From positions 23,445,697 to 23,509,696 of the forward strand of contig OZ022339.1 in NCBI GenBank assembly GCA_963989245.1: 64,000 bases of DNA, given 5' to 3'. The position numbers and the translations under genes were made by a program. Below the pieces are notes generated by a model, which did no database searches, had not been told where the DNA came from, and worked only from the letters and a program-made list of their open reading frames with translations. This DNA is from Nansenia antarctica (taxonomy: Eukaryota; Chordata; Actinopteri; Argentiniformes; Microstomatidae). This document shows, piece by piece, positions 1 to 8,449 of this stretch (position 1 is its first letter; every line of letters begins with the position of its first letter).

Positions 1-213
1 ACTCCAGCCTCCCATGGTTACAGGCCCCGCCTCCAGAGAGTCAGCCCGTTAACAGAGGCCACTGGGTGCGAGGCCCTGCTCCACTGGCTGCAGGAGGAGG
101 AGGCGTGTCTCCTGAGGGAGCTGGGCCAGAGGAGGCGGGCCAAGGAGGAGGAGCTACAGGAGTGGGCGGGGAAACTGGAGGGGTGTGTCCTCATCCCTTT
201 CCTGAAGAGATGA
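1..213 (+). CDS. C-terminus of an unrecognised coiled-coil protein (partial, 5' end outside window)
   Basis: Frame 1 is open from the first base to TGA at 211-213, giving 70 codons. The composition is clearly protein-like: a charged, Glu/Arg/Leu-rich helical stretch (EALLHWLQEEEACLLREL, then QRRRAKEEELQEW), followed by a short hydrophobic end VLIPFLKR. I see heptad-like leucine spacing but no named domain, and I do not recognise the family. An acceptor-like ..TTACAG at about 18-23 means the exon could begin there rather than at base 1. In mammals the meiotic coiled-coil gene KASH5 lies next to PTH2, but this end lacks a KASH tail, so I do not assign it. A poly(A) signal 240 bp downstream supports the end of a gene here. 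Confidence 0.6.
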   Translation, partial: TPASHGYRPRLQRVSPLTEATGCEALLHWLQEEEACLLRELGQRRRAKEEELQEWAGKLEGCVLIPFLKR

Positions 214-228
214 CTAGGCTTCTTCTCA

Positions 229-380
229 GCTCTTAGTGCTAACCGCTAATGCCACTCCTAATATTATAGCTAATGCTACCAGTAATATTATAGCTAATGC
301 TACTGATAATGTCAGAGCTATTGCTAACGATAATGCTACTGCTAATATTACAGCTAATGCTATTGCTAATGTTACATCAG
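229..380 (+). repeat. GCTAATGCTA-type degenerate tandem repeat in the 3'UTR
   Basis: Repeats built on GCTAATGCTAC/ATAATATTATAGCTAATG follow the stop codon of the upstream gene. They create a chance ORF rich in Asn-Ala-Thr, which I do not treat as a gene. Confidence 0.7.
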
Positions 381-450
381 TTACCACCCTACAGAGCAGC
401 CAGCTGAAGACAGTTGAAGGTTACGAGACTCATCATGTTTCAGGAAATGT

Positions 451-456
451 AATAAA
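451..456 (+). terminator. Poly(A) signal AATAAA of the upstream gene
   Basis: AATAAA lies about 240 bp after the stop at 213 and is followed by T-rich sequence. It is the first canonical signal on the + strand after the coding end. Confidence 0.5.
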
Positions 457-507
457 ACACAGAACAATTATTTATTCATGTTCTTTTTGTTAATTTATTT
501 GCAGATA

Positions 508-1540
508 AAAAACGCCAACATCTTGTGTATTTGTGTTTGTATGTGTGTGAGTGCGGTGCCTTTAGAACAGTTGGTTTACACCCTAAACCTTTAGAACAGT
601 TGGTTTACACCCTAAACCTTTAGAACAGTTGGTTTACACCCTAAACCTTTAGAACAGCTGGTTTACACCCTAAACCTTTAGAACAGTTGGTTTACACCCT
701 AAACCTTTAGAACAGTTGGTTTACACCCTAAACCTTTAGAACAGCTGGTTTACACCCTAAACCTTTAGAACAGTTGGTTTACACCCTAAACCTTTAGAAC
801 AGCTGGATTACACCCTAAACCTTTAGAACAGTTGGATTACACCCTGCCTAAACCTTAAGAACAGCTGGATTACACCCTAAACCTTTAGAACACCTGACGT
901 CATAGGACACATTAAGTGGGACAATGACCATATCTATACAAAACTAAAAACCGCCAACATCTTGTGTATTTGTGTTTGTGTGAGTGCGGTGCCTTTAGAA
1001 CAGTTGGTTTACACCCTAAACCTTTAGAACAGTTGGTTTACACCCTAAACCTTTAGAACAGCTGGATTACACCCTAAACCGTTAGAACAGTTGGTTTACA
1101 CCCTAAACCTTTAGAACAGCTGGATTACACCCTAAACCTTTAAAACTGTTGACATGAGTGTGCTCTCCAGTCATCCCTATCCCAGTGTGAGTGGGGCATA
1201 ATTGATTGATTGACACCAGCTGTGTGACATGAATGATTGAGCCAGCTGATCCTATATATGTGACCATTCCCACAATAAAAGTTGCTTCCTTGATAACATG
1301 AACCCTGTCTGACAGCGTATGATTCCTCCGTTCAGTGTGTAGTCCGATCGTTATGGTTTTAGCCAATACGCAATAACCAACGTTTAACAAGAACAGTTGG
1401 TTTACACCCTAAACCTTTAGAACAGCTGGATTACACCCTAAACCTTAAGAACAGCTGGATTACACCCTAAACCTTTAGAACACCTGACGTCATAGGACAC
1501 ATTAAGTGGGACAATGACCATATCTATACAAAACATCGTG
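508..1540. repeat. 29-bp minisatellite in a larger duplicated block, with telomere-like core
   Basis: The 29-bp unit CCTTTAGAACAGTTGGTTTACACCCTAAA is repeated many times at 556-890, 985-1140 and 1390-1480. Its flanks are duplicated too: the block around AACGCCAACATCTTGTG at 508 recurs near 948, and the block CACCTGACGTCATAGGACAC at about 890 recurs near 1480. Segments containing the array were therefore copied as a whole. A solo LTR interrupts the second array at 1147-1389. Confidence 0.85.
1147..1389. mobile_element. Probable solo LTR inside the 29-bp array
   Basis: A 243-bp non-repeat insert begins TGTTGACA and ends TTTAACA. It is flanked by AAAAC on the left and AGAAC on the right, and the undisturbed array unit reads AGAAC, so this fits a 5-bp target duplication with one later mutation. 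It contains AATAAA near 1276. No internal retroelement genes remain. Confidence 0.6.
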
Positions 1541-1792
1541 CTCTTTATTTTGAGTCATTCACCAAACGCATTTGTTGACAGTTTCATGGTAGACCAAAAT
1601 CCAGACTGGGTTCAACACAACCATCTCCAACCATAACCAGTGGGGTTAGGGTTAGGACCCTAGGATTAGCCATCAATAGATTTTAGATATGCAGTTTATT
1701 CTTCATCTAATATCAACATCTTTATAGACATTTTCTCAGTGATGGTCTAGGTTAGGTTTAGGATTTCGTGAGTTTAGGGTAGGGTTAGGGTT

Positions 1793-2023
1793 AATCTCCG
1801 TTTAGGGTAGTTCAGAGATATTGAGCGTCAAAGTTTTTACATTCCATTATGTTTTGTGAGATGGAACCTTTGTATTTTATTAATTACTAACTCAAAAATG
1901 TCAACATTTAAAAAATAACACCACACAGGCATTAATAAACACCTAATGGATCAGATTATGTAAAAAACTCAATTTTGACAAAAATGGAGATAGAACCTTC
2001 TCTAGATAGAATTCTAACGTCAC
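1793..2023 (-). mobile_element. MITE family A, copy 1 (end-truncated)
   Basis: It shares about 230 bp with copies at 4382, 5646, 25891, 33213 and 47008. The family has roughly 30-bp terminal inverted repeats of the form GTGA..TTAGAATTATAAGG followed by TTCTATCTCC, and a body containing ATAATGGAATGTAAAAACTT. This copy is inverted relative to the copy at 4382 and has lost the outermost bases at its left end. Confidence 0.8.
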
Positions 2024-2072
2024 GATTTTAGGGTTAAGACCCTAGAGTTAGGGTTATGGCTAAAGTTAGGGG

Positions 2073-3339
2073 CTAAGGCTGATGTTCCTGCGAGTTGACA
2101 ACCAGCAGCTTCTGCATGTAGGAGTTCAGCCACTTCTGCCTCTCCATGGCTGTCAGCAGCTTGCTCTTCTCCCTGAAGGCCACGTCGTCCGCCACCACGA
2201 TGTTCCTCTTCTCCTGTCCAGGGTTGGAGGCCCAGGGGCCGGGGTTGGAGGCCCAGGGGAGGCTGGGGTTGGAGGCCCAGAGGCTGGGCCAGGCCTCCGC
2301 CAGCGCCTCCTCCAGCTGGCTCAGGGAGAAGTACTCCTCCTCCTCTCCCAACACCTCCATCTGGCTCTCAGCCGCTCCGAAGTCTGATGATGACATCATC
2401 TGGAGGCTCCGCTGGGACGCGGCCGGGTAGAGGAGCTTCCTCTGGTCCTCGTCGGCCGGAGACGACGAGCCTCTGGAGCACAACAGGGTTAGCGTTAGCA
2501 CCCTAGGGTTAGGGTTGGGTTAGGACTAAGACCCTAGGGTTAGAATTTCGGTTGTTAAGTCTGACAAAGTCCCGCACCAGAGTACCAGTGTACTTAAGCG
2601 GTAGAATGACAGTTCAATCGTTTTTTAGACTGGGATCTATTCATACAACAAGGGACGCAGCACCGTTTCCCCCATATTGTCAGCGTCTTTGAGCCTCGGA
2701 AAAGCGCTATACAAATGAATTATTATGAACCCTAACCTTAATGAATTATTATTATTACTGAGGCATTTCGAAGAGAGCGCCTCAGCCAACGTTGGACCCG
2801 GAAACACATCACGACTTAACAACCAAATTGGGTTAGGACCCTAGGTTTAGGGTTAGGACTCTAGGGTTAGGGTTAGGACACTAGGGTTAGGACCTTAGGG
2901 TAAGGACTCTAGGGTTAGGGTTAGGACTCTAGGGTTAGGACTCTAGGGTTAGGGTTAGGACTCTCGGGTTAGGACCTTAGGGTTAGGACTCTAGGGTTAG
3001 GACCCTAGGTTTAGGGTTAAGACACTAGGGTTAGGATTGGGTTAGGACTCTAGGGTTAGGACTCTAGGGTTAGGACCTTAGGGTAAGGACTCTAGGGTTA
3101 GGGTTAGGACCTAAGGGTAAGGACTCTAGGGTTAGGACCTTAGGGTAAGGACTCTAGGGCTAGGGTTAGGACCTTAGGGTAAGGACTCTAGGGTTAGGGT
3201 TAGGACCTTAGGGTAAGGACTAGGAATAGGGTTAGTACCTGTGCAGAGGTGAGAGGCGTGGCTGAGGGAAGCTGGAGGTCTGCAGGGTGAAGACCAGGAG
3301 ACTCAACAGGAGGAGAGGGAGACGACCCACAGCAGCCAT
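2073..3339 (-). CDS. pth2: Parathyroid hormone 2 / TIP39 neuropeptide precursor; join(2073..2472,3239..3339)
   Basis: Two coding exons give 166 residues. Exon 3239-3339 starts MAAVGRLPLLLLSLLVF, a clear signal peptide, and ends in phase 2 at AG|GTACTA. Exon 2073-2472 follows an acceptor TGCTCCAG. The secreted part carries a dibasic site EKR, then a 43-residue peptide starting NIVVADDVAFREKSKLL and containing MERQKWLNSYMQKLL. This matches TIP39 (ADDAAFRE.., ERRHWLNSYMHKLL in mammals). TIP39 is the PTH2-receptor ligand made by thalamic and brainstem neurons; in zebrafish pth2 expression is known to follow the presence of conspecifics. Three WASNP-type repeats sit in the propeptide before the cleavage site. 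The stop TAG is at 2073-2075. Symbol by family recognition; confidence high. Confidence 0.93.
2473..3238 (-). repeat. pth2 intron: TTAGGG-like degenerate array and a LINE 3' tail
   Basis: Most of the intron (2490-2560, 2824-3232) is made of GGGTTAGGACTCTAGGGTTAGG-type units, variants of the vertebrate telomere hexamer. Between them, 2660-2760 matches the 3' tail of the LINE at 32810-32870 (CAGCGTCTTTGAGCCTCGGA), and 2765-2825 matches a piece at 22567-22615. Confidence 0.8.
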
Positions 3340-3347
3340 GGAACAGC
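3239..3347 (-). other. pth2: pth2 exon 2 with the start codon and 9 bases of 5'UTR
   Basis: On the minus strand TGTGTTCCAG forms an acceptor just before GCTGTTCCATGG. The start codon therefore sits only nine bases into the exon, and a separate 5'UTR exon is needed upstream. Confidence 0.7.
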
Positions 3348-3646
3348 CTGGAACACACAGGTCAGAGGTCGCAGGTCAGGAGGTCTCTCTCCAATGTCTC
3401 TCTCCAATGTCTCTCTCTAATGTCTCTCTCTAATGTCTCTCTCCAATGTCTCTCTCCAATGTCTCTACAAGATCTCAATCACATCTCAATATTTTCCTCC
3501 ACATTCACTTTGTTACTTTAAAAAATAAAAAATAAATACAAACAACTATATAAATCAAACACAGAACACTAACCAACTCTAACCCTAACACTGAGAGGAA
3601 ACGGTTAGGGTTAGAGAGAGCTGAATGTACTTTTGGATGTTCTCAC

Positions 3647-3775
3647 CTGCTGTGTAGAGAGTTGACAGGCTGGTTCTGGTCCAGAGATTGGCTGGCTGGT
3701 TGACTGGCTGGTTTTCTGTCCTGCAGGTGGTTGAAGAGAGGGGGAAGAGAGTGGTTGAGGAGAGAAGAGAGCGAG
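3647..3775 (-). other. pth2: Predicted pth2 5'UTR exon
   Basis: A good donor CAG|GTGAGA ends at 3647 on the minus strand. The sequence between it and the TATA box at 3802-3809 is C/T-rich and has no in-frame claim. The 5' end is placed about 30 bases after the TATA box and is an estimate. Confidence 0.5.
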
Positions 3776-3801
3776 TGGTTGTTCTCCAGAAGATTCTTCT
3801 C

Positions 3802-3809
3802 TTATATAC
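3802..3809 (-). promoter_or_regulatory. pth2: Candidate TATA box of pth2 (TATATAAG)
   Basis: The minus strand reads GGTATATAAGAG about 155 bases before the predicted 5'UTR donor. Position and sequence suit a TATA-driven neuropeptide promoter. Confidence 0.5.
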
Positions 3810-4095
3810 CTCCTTCAGATGGGGGGAGGAAGGAAGGCAGGCTCTGCCGGATGAAAGTATGTGTCTCCTTCTCTCCTTCTCTCCTTTCCTCTCCTCAGCT
3901 TGAGATGTCACACAGCAGCGACTGGACCTCCCGTTTCTTAATATAGAGCCAGGAAGCTGTGGACAGATAGCTGACTGGTCGTCACGGTAATGATGTCTGT
4001 GATTTGATGATGTGTTGAGTTTCTGAAACAACGCCAAGAAATAATCAAAACAAGCTTTTATCAGCGACTGTCACCCAGCTACACTCTGTTGTTTC

Positions 4096-4103
4096 TGACG
4101 TCA
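4096..4103. promoter_or_regulatory. pth2: Perfect palindromic CRE (TGACGTCA) upstream of pth2
   Basis: A full CREB/ATF site lies about 290 bp upstream of the TATA box. Such sites are common in activity-dependent neuropeptide promoters; a role here is inference. Confidence 0.4.
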
Positions 4104-4140
4104 CGACCTCTCGGAGACTAGATGGAACAGCGGGGGTCAT

Positions 4141-4200
4141 GGGGTGGGGGGGGGGTTAGGGGGGGCAGGAGGGCACTGGTGAGGGAGGGGGGGGGCGGGG
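4141..4200. repeat. G-rich low-complexity tract
   Basis: Runs of G separated by single bases, on the + strand, about 340 bp upstream of the pth2 TATA box. It could form G-quadruplexes on the + strand. Confidence 0.5.
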
Positions 4201-4381
4201 GTGAAAAAACGGATGTGGAACATCAAGATCAGTGTTGCGTTTGTTGCCCTCGCCTGACAGCCTACGCACGATGATGACGGGCAGGACTGAAGAGACCTCG
4301 TTAACCACACTCCTGTCATGTTCAACACACACACACACACACACTACCATACACACACGCCACACAGACACCAACAACATT

Positions 4382-4613
4382 GTGACGTTAGAATTATAAG
4401 GTTCTATCTCCATTTTTGTAAAAATTTAGTTTTTTACATAATCTGATCCATTAGGTGTTTATTAATGCCTGTGTGGTGTTATTTTTAAAATGTTGAAATT
4501 TTTGAGTTAGTAATTAATAAAATACAAAGGTTCCATCTCACAAAACATAATGGAATGTAAAAACTTTGATGCTCAATATCTCTGAACTGCCCTAACCTTA
4601 ATTCTAAGCTCAC
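4382..4613 (+). mobile_element. MITE family A, copy 2 (nearly full length)
   Basis: It begins GTGACGTTAGAATTATAAGG and ends in the inverted counterpart ATTCTAAGCTCAC, with the shared body between. Confidence 0.8.
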
Positions 4614-4689
4614 GACATGACGCCTGTCATGTTCAACACAAAGACCTCAGCCCAGCACTAACGTTAGCATTAGCCAGACAAACTGTAGC

Positions 4690-4708
4690 ACATATGCGCA
4701 CACGCACG

Positions 4709-4749
<41 letters not shown>

Positions 4750-4762
4750 GCACACACACACC
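4690..4762. repeat. (CA)n microsatellite
   Basis: CA repeats with occasional CG interruptions. Confidence 0.9.
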
Positions 4763-4790
4763 TCTCTGAACCTGTGGATGTTACAGACAG

Positions 4791-5273
4791 TGTAGGAGCC
4801 ATTTTAGTCCTACATGTTATTTATGTTAATTTCCTAATATTAATTTTGAATGATTGATTCATGATATTGATTGCTTTAATTTAATTGTGATTATTTGCTT
4901 CTAAGTCTATATTCCCTATGTTATGTTATTTAGATTGTTCCTTGTGGTCATTCCCCCTGGTGGTTGGGATGAATGATGGGGATATAAGGGAACAGGAAGG
5001 GGATTGTTAATTGGGATCAAACAAAGTTTCAACGACAGTTCAGGACAAGACGGTTGTGAACAGTAATTGACAGTTCAATAGTAATGGACAGTTTTGTGGA
5101 CAGCTATAGACTTTGCTGACAGGATCGTTAATGATGGAGATATTTATTTTGAGTAAATAAAGGAACGTGTTTATTTTTATACACACGTCACTCTGCCTTT
5201 TTTGGAAACTGTTTGTTGGAACCTACGACTCACCCAATGTAGAGACTATTTGGATTATTAAGAAGCCTCTACA
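4791..5273. mobile_element. Solo LTR, 483 bp, with perfect 5-bp target duplication
   Basis: It starts TGTAGGAGCC and ends CCTCTACA (TGTAG/CTACA inverted ends). Both sides are GACAG (4786-4790 and 5274-5278). Inside are a TATA-like GATATAAGG near 4981 and AATAAAGG near 5157, as expected for an LTR promoter and poly(A) signal. There is no internal coding region, so it is a solo LTR left by recombination. Confidence 0.85.
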
Positions 5274-5534
5274 GACAGGCTGACAGGTGGAATGCTCACA
5301 CCACCCCTCACTCCAGGTTGATTGACAGATGGAGTGCCCGAGACAGAACAACATGTCTTGTTACCGACGGCAACTTCATTAGACTCTCATTTAAAATAAT
5401 GACCAGCGGCGGAGAGAGAGAAAGAGAGCGGGAGAGCTGGTCTCTGATCCTCTGACGCTAATCTCCTCGTCATACCCCGCACTAGGGGACAAACACTTGG
5501 AGACCGTGCCTTTTCTGAGGCGTGTGTGTGTGCG

Positions 5535-5640
5535 TGTGTTTTTTCTGTTGCTGCACCCAAGCTGTGGAACACCCTTCCACCAACCATCCGAAGCTCTGAT
5601 ACTCTCAGTACATTCAAGACCAGACTAAAGCCTGGTACAC
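5535..5640 (+). pseudogene. LINE reverse-transcriptase C-terminal scrap
   Basis: It reads LLHPSCGTPFHQPSEAL-like in a broken frame, with the recurrent CTGTGGAACACCCTTCCACC and TTCAAGACCAGACTAAA ends seen in the other LINE tails of this window. Confidence 0.5.
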
Positions 5641-5645
5641 ACATC

Positions 5646-5842
5646 GTGACATTAGAATTATAAGGTTCTATTTCCATTTTTGTCAATTTTTACATAATCT
5701 GATCCATTAGGTGTTTATTAATGCCTGTGTGGTGTTATTTTTAGGTTCCATCTCACAAAACATAATGGAATGTAAAAACTTTGACGTTCAATATCTCTGA
5801 ACTACCCTAAACGGAGATAGAACCTTATGATTCTAAGCTCAC
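5646..5842 (+). mobile_element. MITE family A, copy 3 (internal deletion)
   Basis: Both inverted ends are present, but the stretch between GGTGTTATTTTT and AGGTTCCATCTC is shortened by about 40 bp relative to the copy at 4382. Confidence 0.8.
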
Positions 5843-6640
5843 GACATTAAGATTTTCCAAATCTTGACAGATTTTTTTATCTGAGAGAGACCCCATACAT
5901 GAAGATAAAAAAATAATGGATTGAACAGTCTTGATCATATTGTGTGTGGTGCGCTGATATTCCCAATACAGCACACCACATACATAAAGATTATCGTTAC
6001 GACAGTCTCGAGTCTCGTTCCCCAAGCCAGAAATCTGGCGTGATCAGGGTAGTAGAACCCTGTCTGACCTGTAGAGGCAGCCATGTGCGACAGGGCAAAT
6101 AAAGTGCTGAAGAACGAAAAGAAGAAGACGCGTCAGTCAGCTCGCTTCTTGAGAAGGGTCCAGGTGTCGACACCCGGACGCATGAAGACCATGGCTGTGT
6201 TCGGAATAGCATACTAGCATACTACTCATGTTGAATGGGAAAAAATATGTGTGTTATCTGTGAAAAACCAAAGAATAACTAACCCTAACCATAAAGCCTG
6301 GGTGATGTCATCTAAAAGAAAAGAAAACGTCACATGATGTAGCAGTAACAGTTTAATGACAGTATGCAGAAGCACCGTTACCATAGAAACCAAATGGAGA
6401 CATTTAAGCAACCCTAATCCTGACGCCTAACCCTAACCATTTTTAAACCCTAACCCCTAACCCTGAACCTAATCCTAACTTTGACCTTAACCCTATCTCT
6501 ATCTCTAACTCTGTCCCTGACCTTAACCCTGACCCCTAACCCTTAACCCTGATCCCTGTCCCTGACCATTGACCCCTGACCCCTGACCCCTGTCCCTTAA
6601 CCCTGACCCCTAACCCTGATTACAACAGAACTGTGTGGTC
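5843..6640. other. No gene seen; transposon scrap and telomere-like tract
   Basis: 5848-6190 has no feature I recognise. 6190-6231 (GCTGTGTTCGGAATAGCATA) matches the start of a repeat at 22615. 6405-6625 is a degenerate CCCTAACC/CCTGACC tract just downstream of the rin3 stop. Confidence 0.6.
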
Positions 6641-6646
6641 CATTAC

Positions 6647-6976
6647 TCAGACGGACACAGTGGGGGTCTCAGGTCCAGACTCAGGGGTCTCTGGAGGTTG
6701 GCTGCCTGGCTCCTCCTCTTCTGTCTGCTTGCCGGGGCGATAGACAAAGCTGTACTCGGCGTGCTGGAGGCCGGCCTTCATGTGGAGGGGGCGGTCCTGC
6801 GGGTCCAGCGGCCGGTACTGTCCGTCCAGCAGAACGCCCAGGCTGTAGGCCTCCGGGTCGGACACACAGAACCGCTCAGCACACTGGACACACACGTCCC
6901 GGGCCGTGCTCCCCGGGACCACGCCCAGCGGCCGGCTGCTCGAACCCGGCTCCAGGAAGGACACGGTGATGAAGTC
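6647..6976 (-). CDS. rin3: rin3 last exon: Ras-association region and C-terminus
   Basis: 330 bp with stop TGA at 6647-6649. It reads DFITVSFLEPGSSSRPLG, CVQCAERFCVSDPEAYSL and YSFVYRPGKQ, then an acidic Pro-rich tail. It matches DFICVSYLEP..CAQCAEKF..FHFVYRP of mammalian RIN3. Confidence 0.93.
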   Translation of the reverse strand, partial: DFITVSFLEPGSSSRPLGVVPGSTARDVCVQCAERFCVSDPEAYSLGVLLDGQYRPLDPQDRPLHMKAGLQHAEYSFVYRPGKQTEEEEPGSQPPETPESGPETPTVSV

Positions 6977-7975
6977 CTGCAACGCCATGACAACCATGTA
7001 TGTGTGTGAGAGGATAACCATGACAACCATGTATGTATGTGAGAGGATAACCATGACAACCATGTATGTGACAGGATAACCGTGACAACCATGTATGTGA
7101 GAGGATTGTTGTATTATAGAATATCGTAGTCTGTAATCACACCCTAACCCTAACAGGCTAACCCTAACAGGCTAACCCTAACAGGCTAACCCTAGCAGAC
7201 TAACCCCTGTATATCTATGTGGTGTGTGTGAGTGTGTGTGTACCTGTGTGTGTGAGTGTGTGTACCTGTGTGTGTGAGTACCTGTGTGTGTGAGTGTGTG
7301 TGTACCTGTGTGTGTGAATCTGTGTGTGTGAGTGTGTGTGTACCTGTGTGTGTACCTGTGTCTGTGTGGTGTGTGTACCTGTGTGGTGTGAGTGTGTGTG
7401 TACCTGTGTGTGTGAGTGTGTGTGTACCTGTGTGTGCGAGTGTGTGTGTACCTGTGTAATTGAGTGTATGTGTACCTGTGTGTGTGAGTGTGTGTGTACC
7501 TGGGTGGTGTGTGAGTGTGTGTGTATCTGTGTGGTGTGTGAGTGTGTGTGTACCTGTGTGTGTGAGCGTGTGTGTACCTGTGTGTGTGTGTGTACCTGTA
7601 TGGCCTGGCTCAGCGTCCTCCTGGTGTGTGTGAGTGTGTGTGTACCTGTGGTGTGTGAGTGTGTGTGTACCTGTATGGAGCTGGAGGGGGGCGTGGCCTG
7701 TGTGTGTACCTGTATGGAGTCGGAGGGGGGCGTGGCCTGGCTCAGCGTCCGCCTGCGCTCCCAGCGGTGGATGGAGTCCTGGATCTCCAGGCTGAGCTGC
7801 TGCGGCGCCACCTGCTGGCTGAAACTCTTAATGTGCTGCAGAGCCCCGTAGGTGGTCGTCAGGTAGTAGGAGCCTACACACACACACACAGACACAGACA
7901 TAGACACAGAGACACAGACACACACACACACGCACACGCACACGCACACGCACACGCACACGCACACGCACACGC

Positions 7976-8027
<52 letters not shown>

Positions 8028-8030
8028 ACA

Positions 8031-8069
<39 letters not shown>

Positions 8070-8150
8070 ACAGAGACAGAGACACAGACAGACACACACA
8101 CACAGAGACAGAGACACACACACACACACACAGACACAGACACACACACA

Positions 8151-8193
<43 letters not shown>

Positions 8194-8397
8194 AGAGACA
8201 GAGACAAAGACAGAGACAAAGACACACACGGTCAGGTTGTACAAGCCTAAAACACCACACAGCGTGTTACTATATAAAATAATGACAATAAAGTCTCTCT
8301 CTCTCTCTCTCTGTCTCTGTGTGTGTGTGTAGGAACCTTCTCCTAGCTGCAGAGCAGGTGTGTGTGTGTATGTGTGTGTGTGTGTGTCTGTGTCTCT

Positions 8398-8449
<52 letters not shown>

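Noticed and set aside
236..493. 85-codon Asn/Ala/Thr ORF
   Set aside because: It is a product of the GCTAAT repeat in the 3'UTR of the preceding gene.
1103..1390. 95-codon minus ORF
   Set aside because: It lies across the solo LTR and repeat flanks with no protein similarity I recognise.
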